A DNA stretch of 64,000 nucleotides from Bathymodiolus brooksi (Eukaryota > Mollusca > Bivalvia > Mytilida > Modiolidae): assembly GCA_963680875.1 (NCBI GenBank), contig OY804576.1, positions 78,683,668-78,747,667 of the forward strand, given 5' to 3'. Shown here piece by piece: positions 1 through 14,100 of the stretch; positions within the stretch are counted from its first letter, which is position 1; the number at the start of each line of letters is the position of its first letter. The notes below the pieces were generated by a model. The model searched no databases and had not been told where the DNA came from. It worked only from the letters and a program-made list of their open reading frames with translations. The position numbers and the translations under genes were made by a program.

Positions 1-653
1 AATCAGAAGTTCATGAAACTTTGTACATTGCAAGATCCTAATATGAAGATGTGCACATTAGTAGGATATCCCAGTCCATTGAGGTTTACCCCTGTTATGC
101 TTTTTTGGACTTAGAAATTTTGAGACAATTCACCATGGGCTTTGTCATCACAACTCCTCCCACATGCTTAATGAGATGTTTGCGAAACTTAGTATATTGC
201 GAGAACCTAATATGAAGATGTGCACATTAGTAGTACATGTATATCCTGGTCCATTGAGTTTTTCCCGAGTTATGCCCGTTTGGACTTGGAAATTTGATAC
301 AATTTACTGTGCACTTTGTCATCACAACTCCTCCCACATGCTTAATCAGATGTTTGTGAAACTTAGTATATTGCAAGATCCTAATATGAAGATGTGCACA
401 TTAGTACCATATCCCGGTCCATTGAGTTTTTCTAGAGTTATGCCCAAAACTATGCACTTGTACATCCTTAGATTCTAATGTGCAGTTATGCACATTAAAA
501 CATAGAAATTCACCATTTGAACTTTTTTTCACGAAATATGGTTTTGATATTGGACTGATGGATCTTCACGAAATATTGTTATTTTCAAGGTCAACGGTCA
601 AGGTCACCGGATCAAATTTTTTAGGTGAGGGGATATGCCATGCTTTGCATTGC
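1..653 (+). repeat. Tandem units of a dispersed repeat
   Basis: Three copies of a unit of about 173 bp start near 1, 170 and 344, each with ctaatatgaagatgtgcaca. The block ends in gaggggatatgccatgcttt at 625-644, which recurs at 44143 with two changes, so it is the end of a dispersed element. The first copy is cut by the window edge. Confidence 0.7.
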
Positions 654-996
654 CCTTGTTTTTATTATAGTTGGAATGCAAAAGTAGTGATAATATTTAT
701 TACATAGATAATAAACTTTTGTTTGCACTAATGAGACGTTTAAATAAGCAACTTGTTTTGCATTGTTGGAAGCTCCATGATATTTTGGATTGACACAATG
801 TTGGCACAAGGTACTGTGACACCAGGCAGTAACATAAATGTTGTTACGGTACTTCACTGGGAGAAATACCAGTTTTTCTTTCATTTGGAAACCTCAGTAT
901 TTCAGAGGCATTTATCTAATAAGTATATTACATGTACATTTACATGAAATCATATCTATGGAAAGAAGATAAACTAAAAAGTCTAGTGTATTTGAG

Positions 997-1247
997 GGTT
1001 AGAGTTATGGTGTTTAATGCCACTTTCAACAATATTTCAGTTATATTGGGGCAGTCAGTTTTATTGGTGAAGTAAACTGGAATACCCAGAGATTATCAAC
1101 AATCTGTTGCAAGTCACGGACAAACTTTATCACATAATGTTGTACCTCGCCATGAGCAGGGTTCAAACTCACAACTTTAGTGGTGATAGGCACTGATTGC
1201 ATAGGTAGTAAATCCAACTACCATGTGATCACGATCACGACGGCCCC
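997..1247 (-). mobile_element. SINE family 1, nearly complete
   Basis: Minus-strand copy of the main SINE of the window. Read on its own strand the family starts ggccgtcgtgg, has an A-box-like segment near gtatggtagttgg, a B box like gagttcgaatcccgc, a middle part with cctccaccaataaaactgac, and a tail aatattgttgaaagtggc followed by gttaaacaccataaccctaa. It is about 250 bp and tRNA-like at its head. This copy has lost part of the middle. Confidence 0.75.
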
Positions 1248-1329
1248 TCTAGTGTATTTGATGTCTGCCCTATAATCTAAATGTTAGGCATGTTTACAAA
1301 TTAAATTTTTATATGTTACTTTAATACAG

Positions 1330-2123
1330 GGAGAGTATGATCCTGAGGATGAAGAAGAAAATCTTGTACAAACCATCATGAGGACTACATTACGACCTAA
1401 GAGCAGTAGTGTAAATGCTACCCACGGTGGTTCTGAAACAGAGCCAACCGACAGACAATACCAGTATGACGATCATGCAAATGTTACACAGCAACAAAGG
1501 CCTGTTTCAGCTACTAATCAGTCAAAATGGATGAAAACTAGAAATATAATGACAGCTATGAGGGCCATAACAACACCTACCTCAGCTAGAGGGGATAAAA
1601 CATACGATGGTGATTTACTTCAAAAAAGATCACATGCTTTTACAGAAGAAAAGCCATTTACTCCAAGGACATTGAAAACTAAAAACAGAAGCTCAAAATT
1701 GAGTGAATATAAGTATTATACTCCTCCACCACAGAAACGGTCAACCAAAAAGCCGGAAGAGGAACCAAGGATACAACAAACCAACAAACAAATAACTCCA
1801 ACTCCAAAACCAAGACCTCGTCACAGTGATAAGTCACCACAAAGAGTTGATGCTTCTATGTCAGAAACTTTAATGTTCGAAAGTCTACAAAGTAGAGATT
1901 TCTCCAGATTTGAAGATAAAGATGAACTTGTTCCGAAATTAGATATTTCTTTAGACAAAGATCACATGAATTGGCTGCAGGAACAGGCATCTAAAGCCCA
2001 AATCAGAGCTAAGAGTGGGACATTGAGATCCTCTATGGGTCGTATTAGAGAAAATGAAATGATGGAAAGTTCAGAATTTGATCAAACAAAGAACATGTCG
2101 ACTTTAAGCAAAACAAATACAAG
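1330..2123 (+). CDS. SPATA7: SPATA7 long central exon
   Basis: The acceptor is ttaatacag|GGAGAG and the donor ACAAG|gtagga. The exon reads in phase 0 from [12 protein letters not shown] and leaves two bases of a split Arg codon. It encodes about 264 residues, mostly low-complexity, polar and basic, with the diagnostic PFTPRTLKT and YKYYTPPP motifs at about 1657-1730. An in-frame ATG at 1378 follows an acceptor and open coding sequence, so it is probably not the true start. Confidence 0.88.
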
Positions 2124-5100
2124 GTAGGATAATGTCAGATATCTTTATCAGACAAAAATAATTAATTGTTGTCCTAAATGTTTGACAAGCATCTCTTTTT
2201 TTATATAGGCTTTGTCACAGAGCCATCAGATAGGGATCACTATCCATTGTCTGGTATTTTAGTCCATTTTGTCATAATTTTTTGTAAATCCACAACTTTG
2301 GTTACACTAGATGGTTTTTAATTATACATTACCTCATTTTTTCTCATAAATCGACTATTGTGCACATATTTTATTTTTCTTCAAATTAACTTTTTATGTT
2401 TCTAAGTTAAGGTCCTTTTCAACTTTGTTGTTTTATGTGTCATTGATGAACAAGGAATATCTTTCTCAAAAGATCCATGAATTTTACCATTGTAAATTGT
2501 GTGATATCTTGGTTTATTTGGCATCGGAGGCATTAAGTTTTACCCGTGTTCGTACATCTGCCAATTTTTCCGCGTTTGGTTTCCGCTCATTAATTTAAGT
2601 TCCTCTGAAGCAAATCATTTGAAATTTATACACAAGTTCATGGACCATAAAGGGAAGACCAAGTTCAATTCACACTTTTTTTTCCTACTCCGGAGTTATG
2701 TCCCTTGATGTGACAAAAAAATACAGAATTTGGTTTCTGTTCAATAACTTTAGTTACCTCTAAGCAAATCATTTGGTGACCTTAAAAGGCAGACCAAATT
2801 TACCACTTTTTCCGTTCCAACCTGATATGCCCCTTTGTACGGCATGCTGAAAAATACTAATTTCTCAGGTTTCTGTTAAAAAACTAAAGTTCCCTTTAAG
2901 CAAATCATTTATAATTTATATAATACACAAGGTCGGGAACGATAAAAGAGAGGCCACTTTTTTCTATATTGGACTTGGCCACTTTTTCCATTTCACAATT
3001 AAATACCTTGATTTGCTGGAGAAAAAAAATAAGTTCTCAGGTTTCTGCTTATGCAAATCATTTGAAATTAATTAAGCAATGTTTTTGACCACAATATACA
3101 GGTCAAATATAAATTTGGTTATATACCTTATATGATTCCAGAATTATGTCCTTAAATTGACAAATGGCAGAATTGTGGTTTTCCTGCTCTAACTCTGGTT
3201 TCATTTGGCCAAATGTTTTAAGACTTTTTACCACACTACACAGACCAAGTTGGAATTAGGTTTATATTCCTGTTATGGTTCCAGTTATGCCCCTGTTTAC
3301 TTTAGGTGAAAGTGGGGGTATTTATGTCATATGGACACATTCTTCAATTATTCTGTACAGATCTATATACTATATTTATATCATATCCCTTTTAAGATGA
3401 TTATTATTGTTTTTTCAGGAACTTTGGAAACACAACTTTGAGTAGTTCCAACCAACTGAAAAAAGAGTAAGGACATTGTGTTGTCAGTTATATAACTAAT
3501 CATTGTAAACTGCTGTAAACAGGGGTCGAGCATTGTCAAGTTTTATATAGCATTGTTCTAAGTAAAATTCATTGGTAGCATACAAGTAATTATATCCATC
3601 ACAAAAAGTTGTCGTAGCAACTAATTTTACTCATATAAAAAGCATACTTTTTTCCAGGAGAGAAGTCATTTTCTAATTTTGAAATAATTGTTTAGAAACA
3701 GTTTCAATCAAATTGGGCATTGGATATAATTTCTTTTGTTTATAAAGCGTCATACATATACATGTAGTCACACCTCTAATGAGAGTCCACTCCTTCCTCC
3801 TTCTTTATGAGGTCTTTAAGAAAGGAGAATGCTTAATATAGATTTGAAGAGTATTGTTAATGAAACCCTATGCCATTTTTAAGGACTCTAATGAAGAGGG
3901 TGGTTTCTCTGGATAGGTTTCATGGTAAATTGTGTCAGTTTTAAAGGAAAAACCATCTCTTCTGTGTTATTTAATCCCACTGTAAAGCAGGGAATAACGA
4001 ACAAAGAAAAATTTGTGACATTTTTTTTGTGCATAAAATTATGGTTTTCTCATAACTCTATGGAGAATTTGCCATATTGAGCTAGAAATTGTCAATAAAA
4101 TATGCTATTTCAATAAATATATTTCCGTAAGCTAAGGACTTTTCAAAATAACTATTTGGGGAATTTAAATTATTTTTAAATCATCGTTGGAGTAGGGAAA
4201 AAAAAGTTTGTAAAAGATGGGGATATGAGGAAGGGGAGATAACTGTTTACAGCAGGTAACATTTTTCTGTCTATGCACATTCTAAGTTCCCTTCATTTGG
4301 TGGAAGTATCTTGCACAGTACTGTATTTCTTCCATTGTTTGTATTTATATTTTTATCTAAATAATCTGCTTGGTTTTTTGTTTGTCTTAGACAGAATTAT
4401 AGCTTAGCTTTTAAAAACTCTTACAGATAGACAAAGCATTAGTTTTAGAAAATAGAAGACTGATTTTAGTATTACCAGAACATTCCAGGTTTTAAACACT
4501 TTTTGTTAGAAATATGTACCATTTTTTTATGTTGTTATTTATTTTTACAAACCATAACATGCTTTGACAAATTTGCTTTCAGTTGGTGTCAGTGAAAGTG
4601 CATGGATATAAAGTTTTTTTTAAGCAATGTGACAGTAGATAAAAGTGGATTATGTATTTTTTTCATTTTGCATGAAAAGGCATCTCCCAAATACCATTAC
4701 ATAGTATGAATTCAGTCATAAAAAAGATATAGTCCAACCTTATTGTCAAAGTGCAGATCAGAGATTTTCTCAGGGCACTCAGGTTTCCTCCACCAATAAA
4801 ACTGACCGCCACGATATAACTGAATATTTTTGAAAGTGGCGTTAACCACCATATCCCTAACCCCCCATTGTCAAAGTTAAAAGGATCGCTTATTCTACCT
4901 CGAAATAGTCCAGTATTATAGTTATCTCCGAGTAAATTTATCTAAAAGCGTCTATGAACAACCCATATATTTATAAGTTGAATTATCCAAGATTTTAATT
5001 TGAAATAAAGATGGTCGACTGTAGAAATAAATCAATCTGCTTAAAATATATCATATTCATATGAGGTCAGAATTTGTTATCCTCAGTTTACTATGTAGAA

Positions 5101-8100
5101 TTGATAACATTACTATTGACATTAGTAGCATTTTTAATAATAGATTTAACAGCTTAAGGTAGTAGGCCTGGGGTATGGGAGATAACTCTATTTTCAGTGT
5201 CTTCTCAAATATATGATCATCTGTGCATTCGTTTGAAAATTCCCCCTCAATTCCAAGCTTCTTGGTGACAAAGATTGTTTACATTGGATATGGCCAGTTA
5301 AAAAAATGACTCCTTTTCCTTTTACCTTTCCATAGATGTGCTCCTTGCAGGGCTCACCAAACCAGGCGAAGTGGGCGAAATTCTCGCCCTATATAGTCTG
5401 AAGTCGCTCTCCCTCGACTACAAAGCGAAATTAAAGTCGCCTTGTTTCTTTTTACAGGTCACTCTTTTCTTGCAAATAATCTTCGTTTTATGGTAAAGCT
5501 GATTGTCAAAACAATTGTAATCAATGGGAAGATACATAACAATAAGAGGAAAAGGTTTTATTCAAGCAATAAAGAAGGTTTAATTTGTTGATACAAAAGT
5601 ATCGCGGCAAACTTCTGCAAATTTGTACTGACGAAATTCCAGGTGAATATTAAATCCCAAATCTTAAAATATACAAACAGACGCTTCCTTTACAAAATAG
5701 GCCATTGAATTGTGTTATATTCTAATTATTTTTCGCAAAACTTGAGTTATTTGTAGCTTTTTAAAAGCTAAACAATCAACATGTCTAAGTTTTAAACACA
5801 GCGATCATGGGGACGTAGGAAATCGGGGGATGGAAACGAACATTTAGATGTCATTGACAGATTTCACGACAAAAATGAATAAATCTAAAATCAATAAATA
5901 TAAGATCAATAATAATAATAAAACAAATACAAAACATGAATTTAATGTTAAATATGAAAGATATAAACAAGATATTAGCAAAGATAGAAAGCTATGTTTG
6001 GGAAAAAAATTGTAATATCTGATCCTCTCTTATACTGCCGCCCCCCCTTCTTCTAAGACAACTAAAGAATAACCAGAATCAAACAAATACAACTGGAGCA
6101 CAGAATTTTAAGGAATTTAACAATACAGGGTGGCTGTCTGTGTTTTTTGTGTTTTTTTTTTAATGAATTAATCAAGTAGAGTCACCCTCAAACCACCCCT
6201 CCCCCTCCCCAGCCGACTTGAAAATAAAAAAGACAAATGCAGTCATTTGGTAATTTGGACATTCACTTTGTCAATTATAAGAATTGAAAAGCTTTTTGTT
6301 ATTGGTAACTAGTTATTTTTTATCTCATAAACAAAAAAACTAGTAAAGGATGGGTGTGTGATAACTTTCCTCGACAATTTCATTTTTTTCTGGGTACCTT
6401 CCATGAAAAACATAAATTTAAATATTTTAAAAATCTGACGGTAAAAGTTTGTAAAATTTGGTGCAATGATGTCTATATGTCTATTCTTCAGTGTGACATT
6501 TTTTGGTGGAAATTAATTGACAGGAATTTTTTTAATCCGATTTTTAATACCAAGGTGGTCCTCAGGGCATCCCCTCTTTTTTGCAGTTTCCACTGTTTTG
6601 CACGTGATTATCTCCAAACAGGATATTCAGATATGCTAGATATTTCATATTTATTCAACAACAACACTCTCAAGTGTATTAAAGCCAAAATATTCCCTTT
6701 CAATCAGAAATAAATGTGCATATCTATTAGAATCTTCCGAAACTAGTATTACCATCTGGCGTCAAGAATACCCCCAAAATTGCTATATTTAGGATGTGCT
6801 ATGGAGAAAACGGCACGGTGAAATTTTTTGAAACTTTGGCAGATAATGTATTTAGACATAACTATTCAATGATGCAAATTAAAAAAAAATTGAATGATGG
6901 GAAAATTTTAGGGTAACCCAGGTCTATCACCTTAAGTTTAGTAAGTTATTTATATTTAGCATATTGCATGTTAAAATTCAAAAACCGGTAAAAGTTGGGG
7001 GGGGGTTTTGTTTTAAAAAAGCAAGTGTTTATATTAATAATTTTCTTCATCTAATTATATTAAAAGAATTTCAATAGACCAGCTAATATGTTTCAGAATC
7101 TTTGGGATAATGGGTTGAAATAATAGGGTTTTAGATAGGAAAATTTTTGATGAAAAAAATAGTAATTATCATATTGCACATACAGTTCTACAAGTGTTAT
7201 ATATACATGTACCATGGGTCTTGCGAATTAACTTATTAAAACAAACGAATCCGATGGAAAATATAAATGATAATCTGAATAGCGTACTGCAAAAAAAAAG
7301 CTGTTTGGTAACGTATATCAATACACCAATAGATACATGCTTATTTTTAAATTCTTGATAAGATCTGATATGCTAACTCAGACCATTGCATACATGTACA
7401 GTCAAACCTGCATTTCCTGCTTTAAACAGCCTGTTTAATACCCTCATGACCGCTTTACATGTTATTTTAACTCAAATATACAGTCACCTCACCAATGCAG
7501 ACAGTGGTCACCATTGTATCAGTTGACTGATATTTAATGGCCAGTTTTTATTCTAGTCTTTAAAAATTATCTGTTATTATCTTCTGTGGTGTTCTCAATA
7601 CATGATTGAACTAATTAAGCTATCATGTTATTTAATAATTGACTAATTAAGCTGTAAATCATTACAAATACATTGTAGCATTACAAAATGACAGTCATGT
7701 TTTTTAATGAATTACCTTCAGGTAACAGTAATATGCAGAATCATTACCGACCAGAATTGACAGTCTGGATTAACCGATCTTAGATAAATGGTCACTTGTT
7801 TTATGCAGTCTCTTTTCCCTTGTCTGTACAGTGTCCATTAAATACAAGTTTGACTGTATTCACATCATCAGTGACTTCCTTCAGGTTGGTGGTTTTCTTT
7901 AGGTACTCTCCTGCTCCAATAAAACTGACTGCCACGATATAGCTGAAACTTGTCGAAAGTGGCATTAAACACCATAACCCTAACCCTTATTTCCCTTAGA
8001 TAAAAAAAGCATGTCATGTTTAGAAAATTTGAAAATATTTTGCTTTGGCTAATATAATTTTTTTTTGTAGTACAGATCAGTTGTCACAAGCATCTTGTTT

Positions 8101-11100
8101 ATTATATTTTTTGCATGCAAAGCAGGTATTTTTAAACTAAAGCTTTTTTTTAATTTGAAGAAATTTACACCATTCAAAGATATAACTGCTACCAATTTTG
8201 TTGCATATATTGTAGAGTATTGGGTTTTTCATATAGTCCACGTCTTGTAAAAGCGTAAGTGATAGCATGAAATGTTATCGATTCTGTATTGTATGTTCTG
8301 GTAGTTTTTGCTATTATTATTCTGGGTTTAAAATTGTTTCCTAGAATGTATAAGATCCCTGTTATGTTTGGGTTTATATTTTATGTTAAGATTTAGTTTG
8401 TTTGATGATATGATATGGGTTTAAAATATATATGTTTGTGTGTATGACTGTACTAAATTCCATATGTATTATTATTAAGCCCCAAAATAATTAGTTGTGT
8501 TTCTGGCAACTTCAAAATGTTTAATAACAGCTCTCAATTATTTTTTAAAATGAAATAAAAATTGTGTGAAAATACTCATTCATTTTCAAATACTTCTGTT
8601 ACCTCATTTTCTGATTTTAGTCTCTTGTTATATGAAATAAATATATTGCTGTTACAAATATTTCACACTAAATCTAGATTACTCATAAATTTTGAGACAA
8701 TATGAATGAATATAATCCTTTATTCCTATTTTTTTAAGTTAGTGGACACACTGCTACTTAATTTACACTAATAATTTTGTTAATATTTAGTTCAAAGTGA
8801 ATGTGACAAGACAGTGAAAAGAAAACATCTGCTTCATACTACATGTAGAATGACATTTCTTCTATCGACTCACTGTTTTTTAGTTTTTTTTTCAAAGATA
8901 GTAAAACTACATCTTGGCCAGCCAAGGGTTACGATCTACCTCACCTCAATTTCTCAAATTGATATAATGCTAACATAATCTGAAAATCACAGGTAGTTTT
9001 CAAAAGTTAGAAAAAAAAAATCATCCTTTTTTTCATCCAAAATTGAAGTTATAACCCTTTTAGTGCAAGAAAAAAGGTTGTATTAAATTTTGAAATTCCA
9101 TACAACACGACCCCAAACCCCATTCTAACTATTTTGGGGAAAAAAATACTTTATTGATAATAGAAAAGTTATCAGAAACGAAATTATATAGGTGCATTTA
9201 CAGTAAATTACACGGTCAAATGTCTTGTTACATTAATTGTTACCTCCCTTGTTTTTTTTAAATTGTTATCTCCCTTGTTTTGTTTCTCTCACTATGTTTC
9301 ACATTGTTATTTATTATATTGTATTTTTGCATGTATTAAAAATATGTATAAAATGTGTTTTATGTTGTTTGTGATTTTCCTTTGAAATTAACATTTTAGA
9401 GAGTGTGGCTTATCTCCTTTTACTAAGTTTGATAAAGACAATGCCAGTTTAAGTCAATAAACTAATTATATTACTTATATAACTTTTTTACACCACATAC
9501 CATATATATTATTAAAGGAGAGATAAGTCACTAATATTTCACATCCTGCAACAAAAATGCTTTTCTACATGGAATGTATTGGTTGTTTAGATTTTAGCAT
9601 ATTGCATCCACAATAATGAGGTGATGGTTGAATTATCATCAATTACTTTACAATGTATCTCCTCAGATACTTTAGTTTGGTTTTTCAGAATTATGGCTTG
9701 TATCTCCCATAAGCAGAGCCGGATTATGACCTTTTGGGGCCCATAGGCTAAGGAAATTATGGGGCCCCCTCAGACGGAGCCACCCTCTAATTTGCACACC
9801 TGTCTTGAATATTTTTTACTTGTGATATATTTTAGCGACATTTACATAGCTTAAAAATGTATATTTGTAAATCTTTTAGCAGGGCCCCTCAAGCTTGAGA
9901 GGTCCTAGGCTGCAACCTATACTAGCCTATAGGATAATCTGGCCCTGCCCATAAGGTTTTGGATGCTTGATGTACCAATTTGGTCCAAAAATACTATAGC
10001 CCTCAGCTGTATGTCTACACATCAGTGTAGTTATAATTTTATGGCTTGAACTTCTGTGTAATTATAAGGTGTTGATATCCCATATGGGTATTTTGTATTA
10101 CTGAATTCATACAATGAACTTGTCTGATCGACAGCTGTCCGGTTTTAGAAAGTAAGCTTGGTATTGATACAAGACATATGGAATATCAAGCAGGTCATTA
10201 ACCTGTGACCAATCTGAATACCGAGAAAGAATAGACAAAAATGAACAAGAATTCTAAAAAAAAACAAATAGTATATCCTGTTTTTTATTACAATTTTTTA
10301 AGGGATTAAGGGGAGGAGCAATCTGATTTAAATTGGCTATTATAATATGCTACACACCCCCTAACTTTTGACATAATCCGATTAGAGGTCATGTCCAGAT
10401 TAACCAATGAAACACCTCTGGTAAAATCTTAACAGCACTTTTCATACTTTTTTATTATTGCATCATAAACGTAAAACTCCCAGATCGATTTTTTTAAATG
10501 TACACCTGTATGCATATAGGAAAGTTCATCTGGATATGACCTCTAATTGGGTTCTGTTATGTGTTAAGGGGAGCACAGTATATTTAACAGCTTATTTTAA
10601 TTCAGATTGGGGGAGGGGAAAACGTGGGATGGACATATTTGTTTATTTAATTTAAGATGTCTTGTTTTTCAGTACCATGTTAATCCATGAAAAATTTGGT
10701 GACACAACGAAGCTGAAGTTTGCTAAACTTACTATTAAGAAAAGATTTTATTCTGACTAAATATCTATGAAAAACAGTGTAACTGATATTATACACAAAC
10801 AAACAAACACTTTGTTAATAAACACTTTTTATGCCAAGACTAGGAATGTTCTACAAATACTGCATAAGCATGGCAAAGGGATACTTTATACTTAAGTAAG
10901 CTGTATGATTTAAGACTGGTAGTGAATGGTCAAAAGAGGGGGACCTCATCCTTATTACTAGGATAAACATAAGCTGGTAATGAATCATTTTCCAAACTGT
11001 ATGGCAAATTTTATGATCTGATTTAGTCAAACCTGTATATAAAGGCCACTCAAGGGAACCTGAAAATGTGGCCTTTATGAGAAGTTGCCCTTTATATACA

Positions 11101-14100
11101 GGTTAAAATTATATGCACTATTCATTAATTGGAAAAATGAGACGGCCCTTTATAGACAGTGTTTTGTTATATAGAGGTATTAAGGCAGGTTTGACTGTAT
11201 GTATGTATGTGTCTTTTGAATAGCCCTTGCTGGTGAGAAAAAAAAATTAATAGATGTGTACCATTAGATATACAGACTTTTATATTAACTCATCTTTGGT
11301 TCGAGTATTCTTGTAGCAAATTCACATCAGACACTTGCATTGGGTAGACGATAGCAGTGATATTTGACTGTGAATAGTGTAATATAAGCAAAATCCTTTA
11401 TATACCCCTATTGCTGCTTTGAAAGAAATTAGTGTTGGTTCTGTAATTTAATTAAAACTATATTGGATAGGAAATCTTACATAGAACAAAGAAAGATTGA
11501 AAGGTAAGAATGTGTTTTAGGTGTGGTGTGTCTTGTGTGTATAAGAATCACAACCTGCTTTAGATGTAATGCTGGAAAATAGATGTTTTTGCACACATCA
11601 TTTGTCTGTAGTAAGATTCTGTGTTGATTTGTACAGTACAAGACTTCATAACAATGCTGAAATACAAATTGCTGAAGAAATATGCAGTCTGCTTGAGTTA
11701 CTATTTGAGAAAAACAGGACAGGGAACCATTAATGTGTATAGGTAACCTTTGCAGATTTTGGCTACTGGTATCTTGTGACAGGGAACCATTAATGTGTAT
11801 AGGTAACCTTTGCAGATTTTGGCTACTGGTATCCTGTGACAGGGAACCATTAATTTGTATGGGTAACCTTTGCAGATTTTTGGCTAATGATATCCTGTGA
11901 CATGGAACAATTAATTTGTATAGGTAACCTTTGCAGATTTTGGCTAATGATATCCTGTGACAGGGAACCATTAATTTGTATAGGTAACCGTTGCAGATTT
12001 TGGCTAATGATATCCTGTGACAGGGAACCATTAATTTGTATAGGTAACCGTTGCAGATTTTGGCTACTGGTATCCTGTGACAGGGAACCATTAATTTGTA
12101 TAGGTAACCTTTGCAGATTTTTGGCTACTGGTATCCTGTTTACTTTATTTTATCCCAAACATTTTAAAATTATTTGGCTTTCCAGTCTTTTGATTATGAT
12201 TGAGCATACCTGATGAAGCTATTGTATTCCAGAAACATGTCGTGCACACTGATTTAGATATCTATGTTTTTATTTGTGCAGTACAAGGGTTTAAAATAAT
12301 GTTGAAATATATTTTGTCAATAGATGCAGTTTTTTATGAACTATTTATATAAAATACATGACATGGAACCAACAAACATAGTGTCTATAGAGGATGTACT
12401 ATTACTCATCATACCATGCAGATGTAATGCTATTTATCAAGACTTAGATTTTAACATCAGTTTGGCACTTGCAGTGGTTTGTGATCATCAAAAATCACCA
12501 CATTTTCTCATATCAATTGTAGCTTTTATTGTAATATTAAGTTTTGTATCATTTTAAAATATCACCCAGCCTAATAAGGCATTCAGTTCGTGAGTTACCA
12601 TACTACCAGCGAAAAAACAAAGCTTTAAAAGCTGAATTTGCATGTTCATGACTAAGTAGAAATAGAGAAACAATTTACTTGTCTATCAATAAAATCTGAA
12701 CACATGAAGAAAAAAAACTTAATGACAAAAAAAAATGTACAAAAATGCTACAAAAAAATATCAAAATACAGTCAAACCTTCCCATGCGGTCACCTCTATT
12801 AAGCAGTCACCTGTGTTAAAAGGTCACCTTCTTTTTGTTCTGTCATAGAAGATTTCAAATGAATTGAACCTCTTTTAAGAGGGCACTTGTCTTAAAAGGC
12901 CACTTTCTCTTTGTTCCAAAGGTGACTACTTATTACAGGTTTGACTATACACAAACATATTTCAAAAGAAATAACAGGTTTACCGTAAACCAAAACAGAA
13001 AAAAAAATCCATAAAAAAGCTGTTCATATCCAGTACTGGTACATTACCTAATAGACAACATAATGGTACTAAATATAGCTACCCATTATACTAAACAAAT
13101 GGAATCATCACTTTATTACTAAGGGTTGCTGTTTGTATGTTATATTTTTAGTTGGGTTTACATCTCATCTGTACCTATCACTATTAAGGTTGTAGGTTCG
13201 ATTCCATCGGCAATGTGTAATCGATAAAACTTTATGGAATTAAACTTTGTCAATGACATTCAGAAGATCAGTGGTTTTCTCATGGTATTCCGATTTCCTG
13301 CACCAATAAAAACGTCTCACGACATAGCTGAAATTTTGAATGTGACGTTATACACATTCCTTTTTACTGATGTTGTTTTACAACTGATAAATCTGAAAAT
13401 TAGTTTTACATTCATCATTTAAATATAGACATGTTTAAAAATGGTACAGCTAGATTTCCTTAATGATTAGTTAGGGATATTGTGTTGTAATGGTTTTGGA
13501 TACACACTACTGGAGGTTCATACCTAGCTCAGAGCAAAATGCAATCAACTTATATTTTGTGGCATAACATTTACCAGATTGTGTTTTTCACTGTTTGCTC
13601 TGGGTTTCTTCACAACTAGAGTTTATCAGAATGATATAGCTGAAATAATGCTGTAAAGTGACTTTAAAAAAAACATTCAGTCAACTGTGTATGGTGGAAT
13701 TGTCAATCGTCAATGTTTAGCTTTCTATTTTTTTCTCACCTGGCAATCGCCTTTGTCCATCATAGCTTTTCACATATTAGTCTTCTCCTCTGAAACCAAA
13801 CTTGACTGGGATAGTCCATCGATAGTATGTATTCCTTTAACTATATAATGGACAACTTTGTTCTTCTTCCAAGATGGCCACCATTAATAAAAATACAGGT
13901 AGACATCTTGAAATGGCTATAACATTTGGTGACTAAAAATTCAATCCATTGGCTGTAGCTACATGATAATCAGTTGTTTAACATATATTCCAGGTTCTCC
14001 GTGAAATTTGTAATTTGGACATGTTTCTGATTCTGTAAATAATAGGAACTATGACGGACAATTATTTTATTTATAAATTATCTCCTCTGATGCCACTGGA

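Noticed and set aside
6354..6713. 119-codon open frame in the SPATA7 intron
   Set aside because: No recognisable motif, no splice sites, and composition like translated AT-rich noncoding DNA.
11719..12140. CRISPR-like array of regular 60-bp units
   Set aside because: The whole unit repeats without unique spacers, in an animal genome.
11477..12213. Long open frames on both strands with repeated motifs ([11 protein letters not shown]..., [13 protein letters not shown]...)
   Set aside because: They arise because the tandem unit is 60 bp, divisible by three; there is no splice or composition support.
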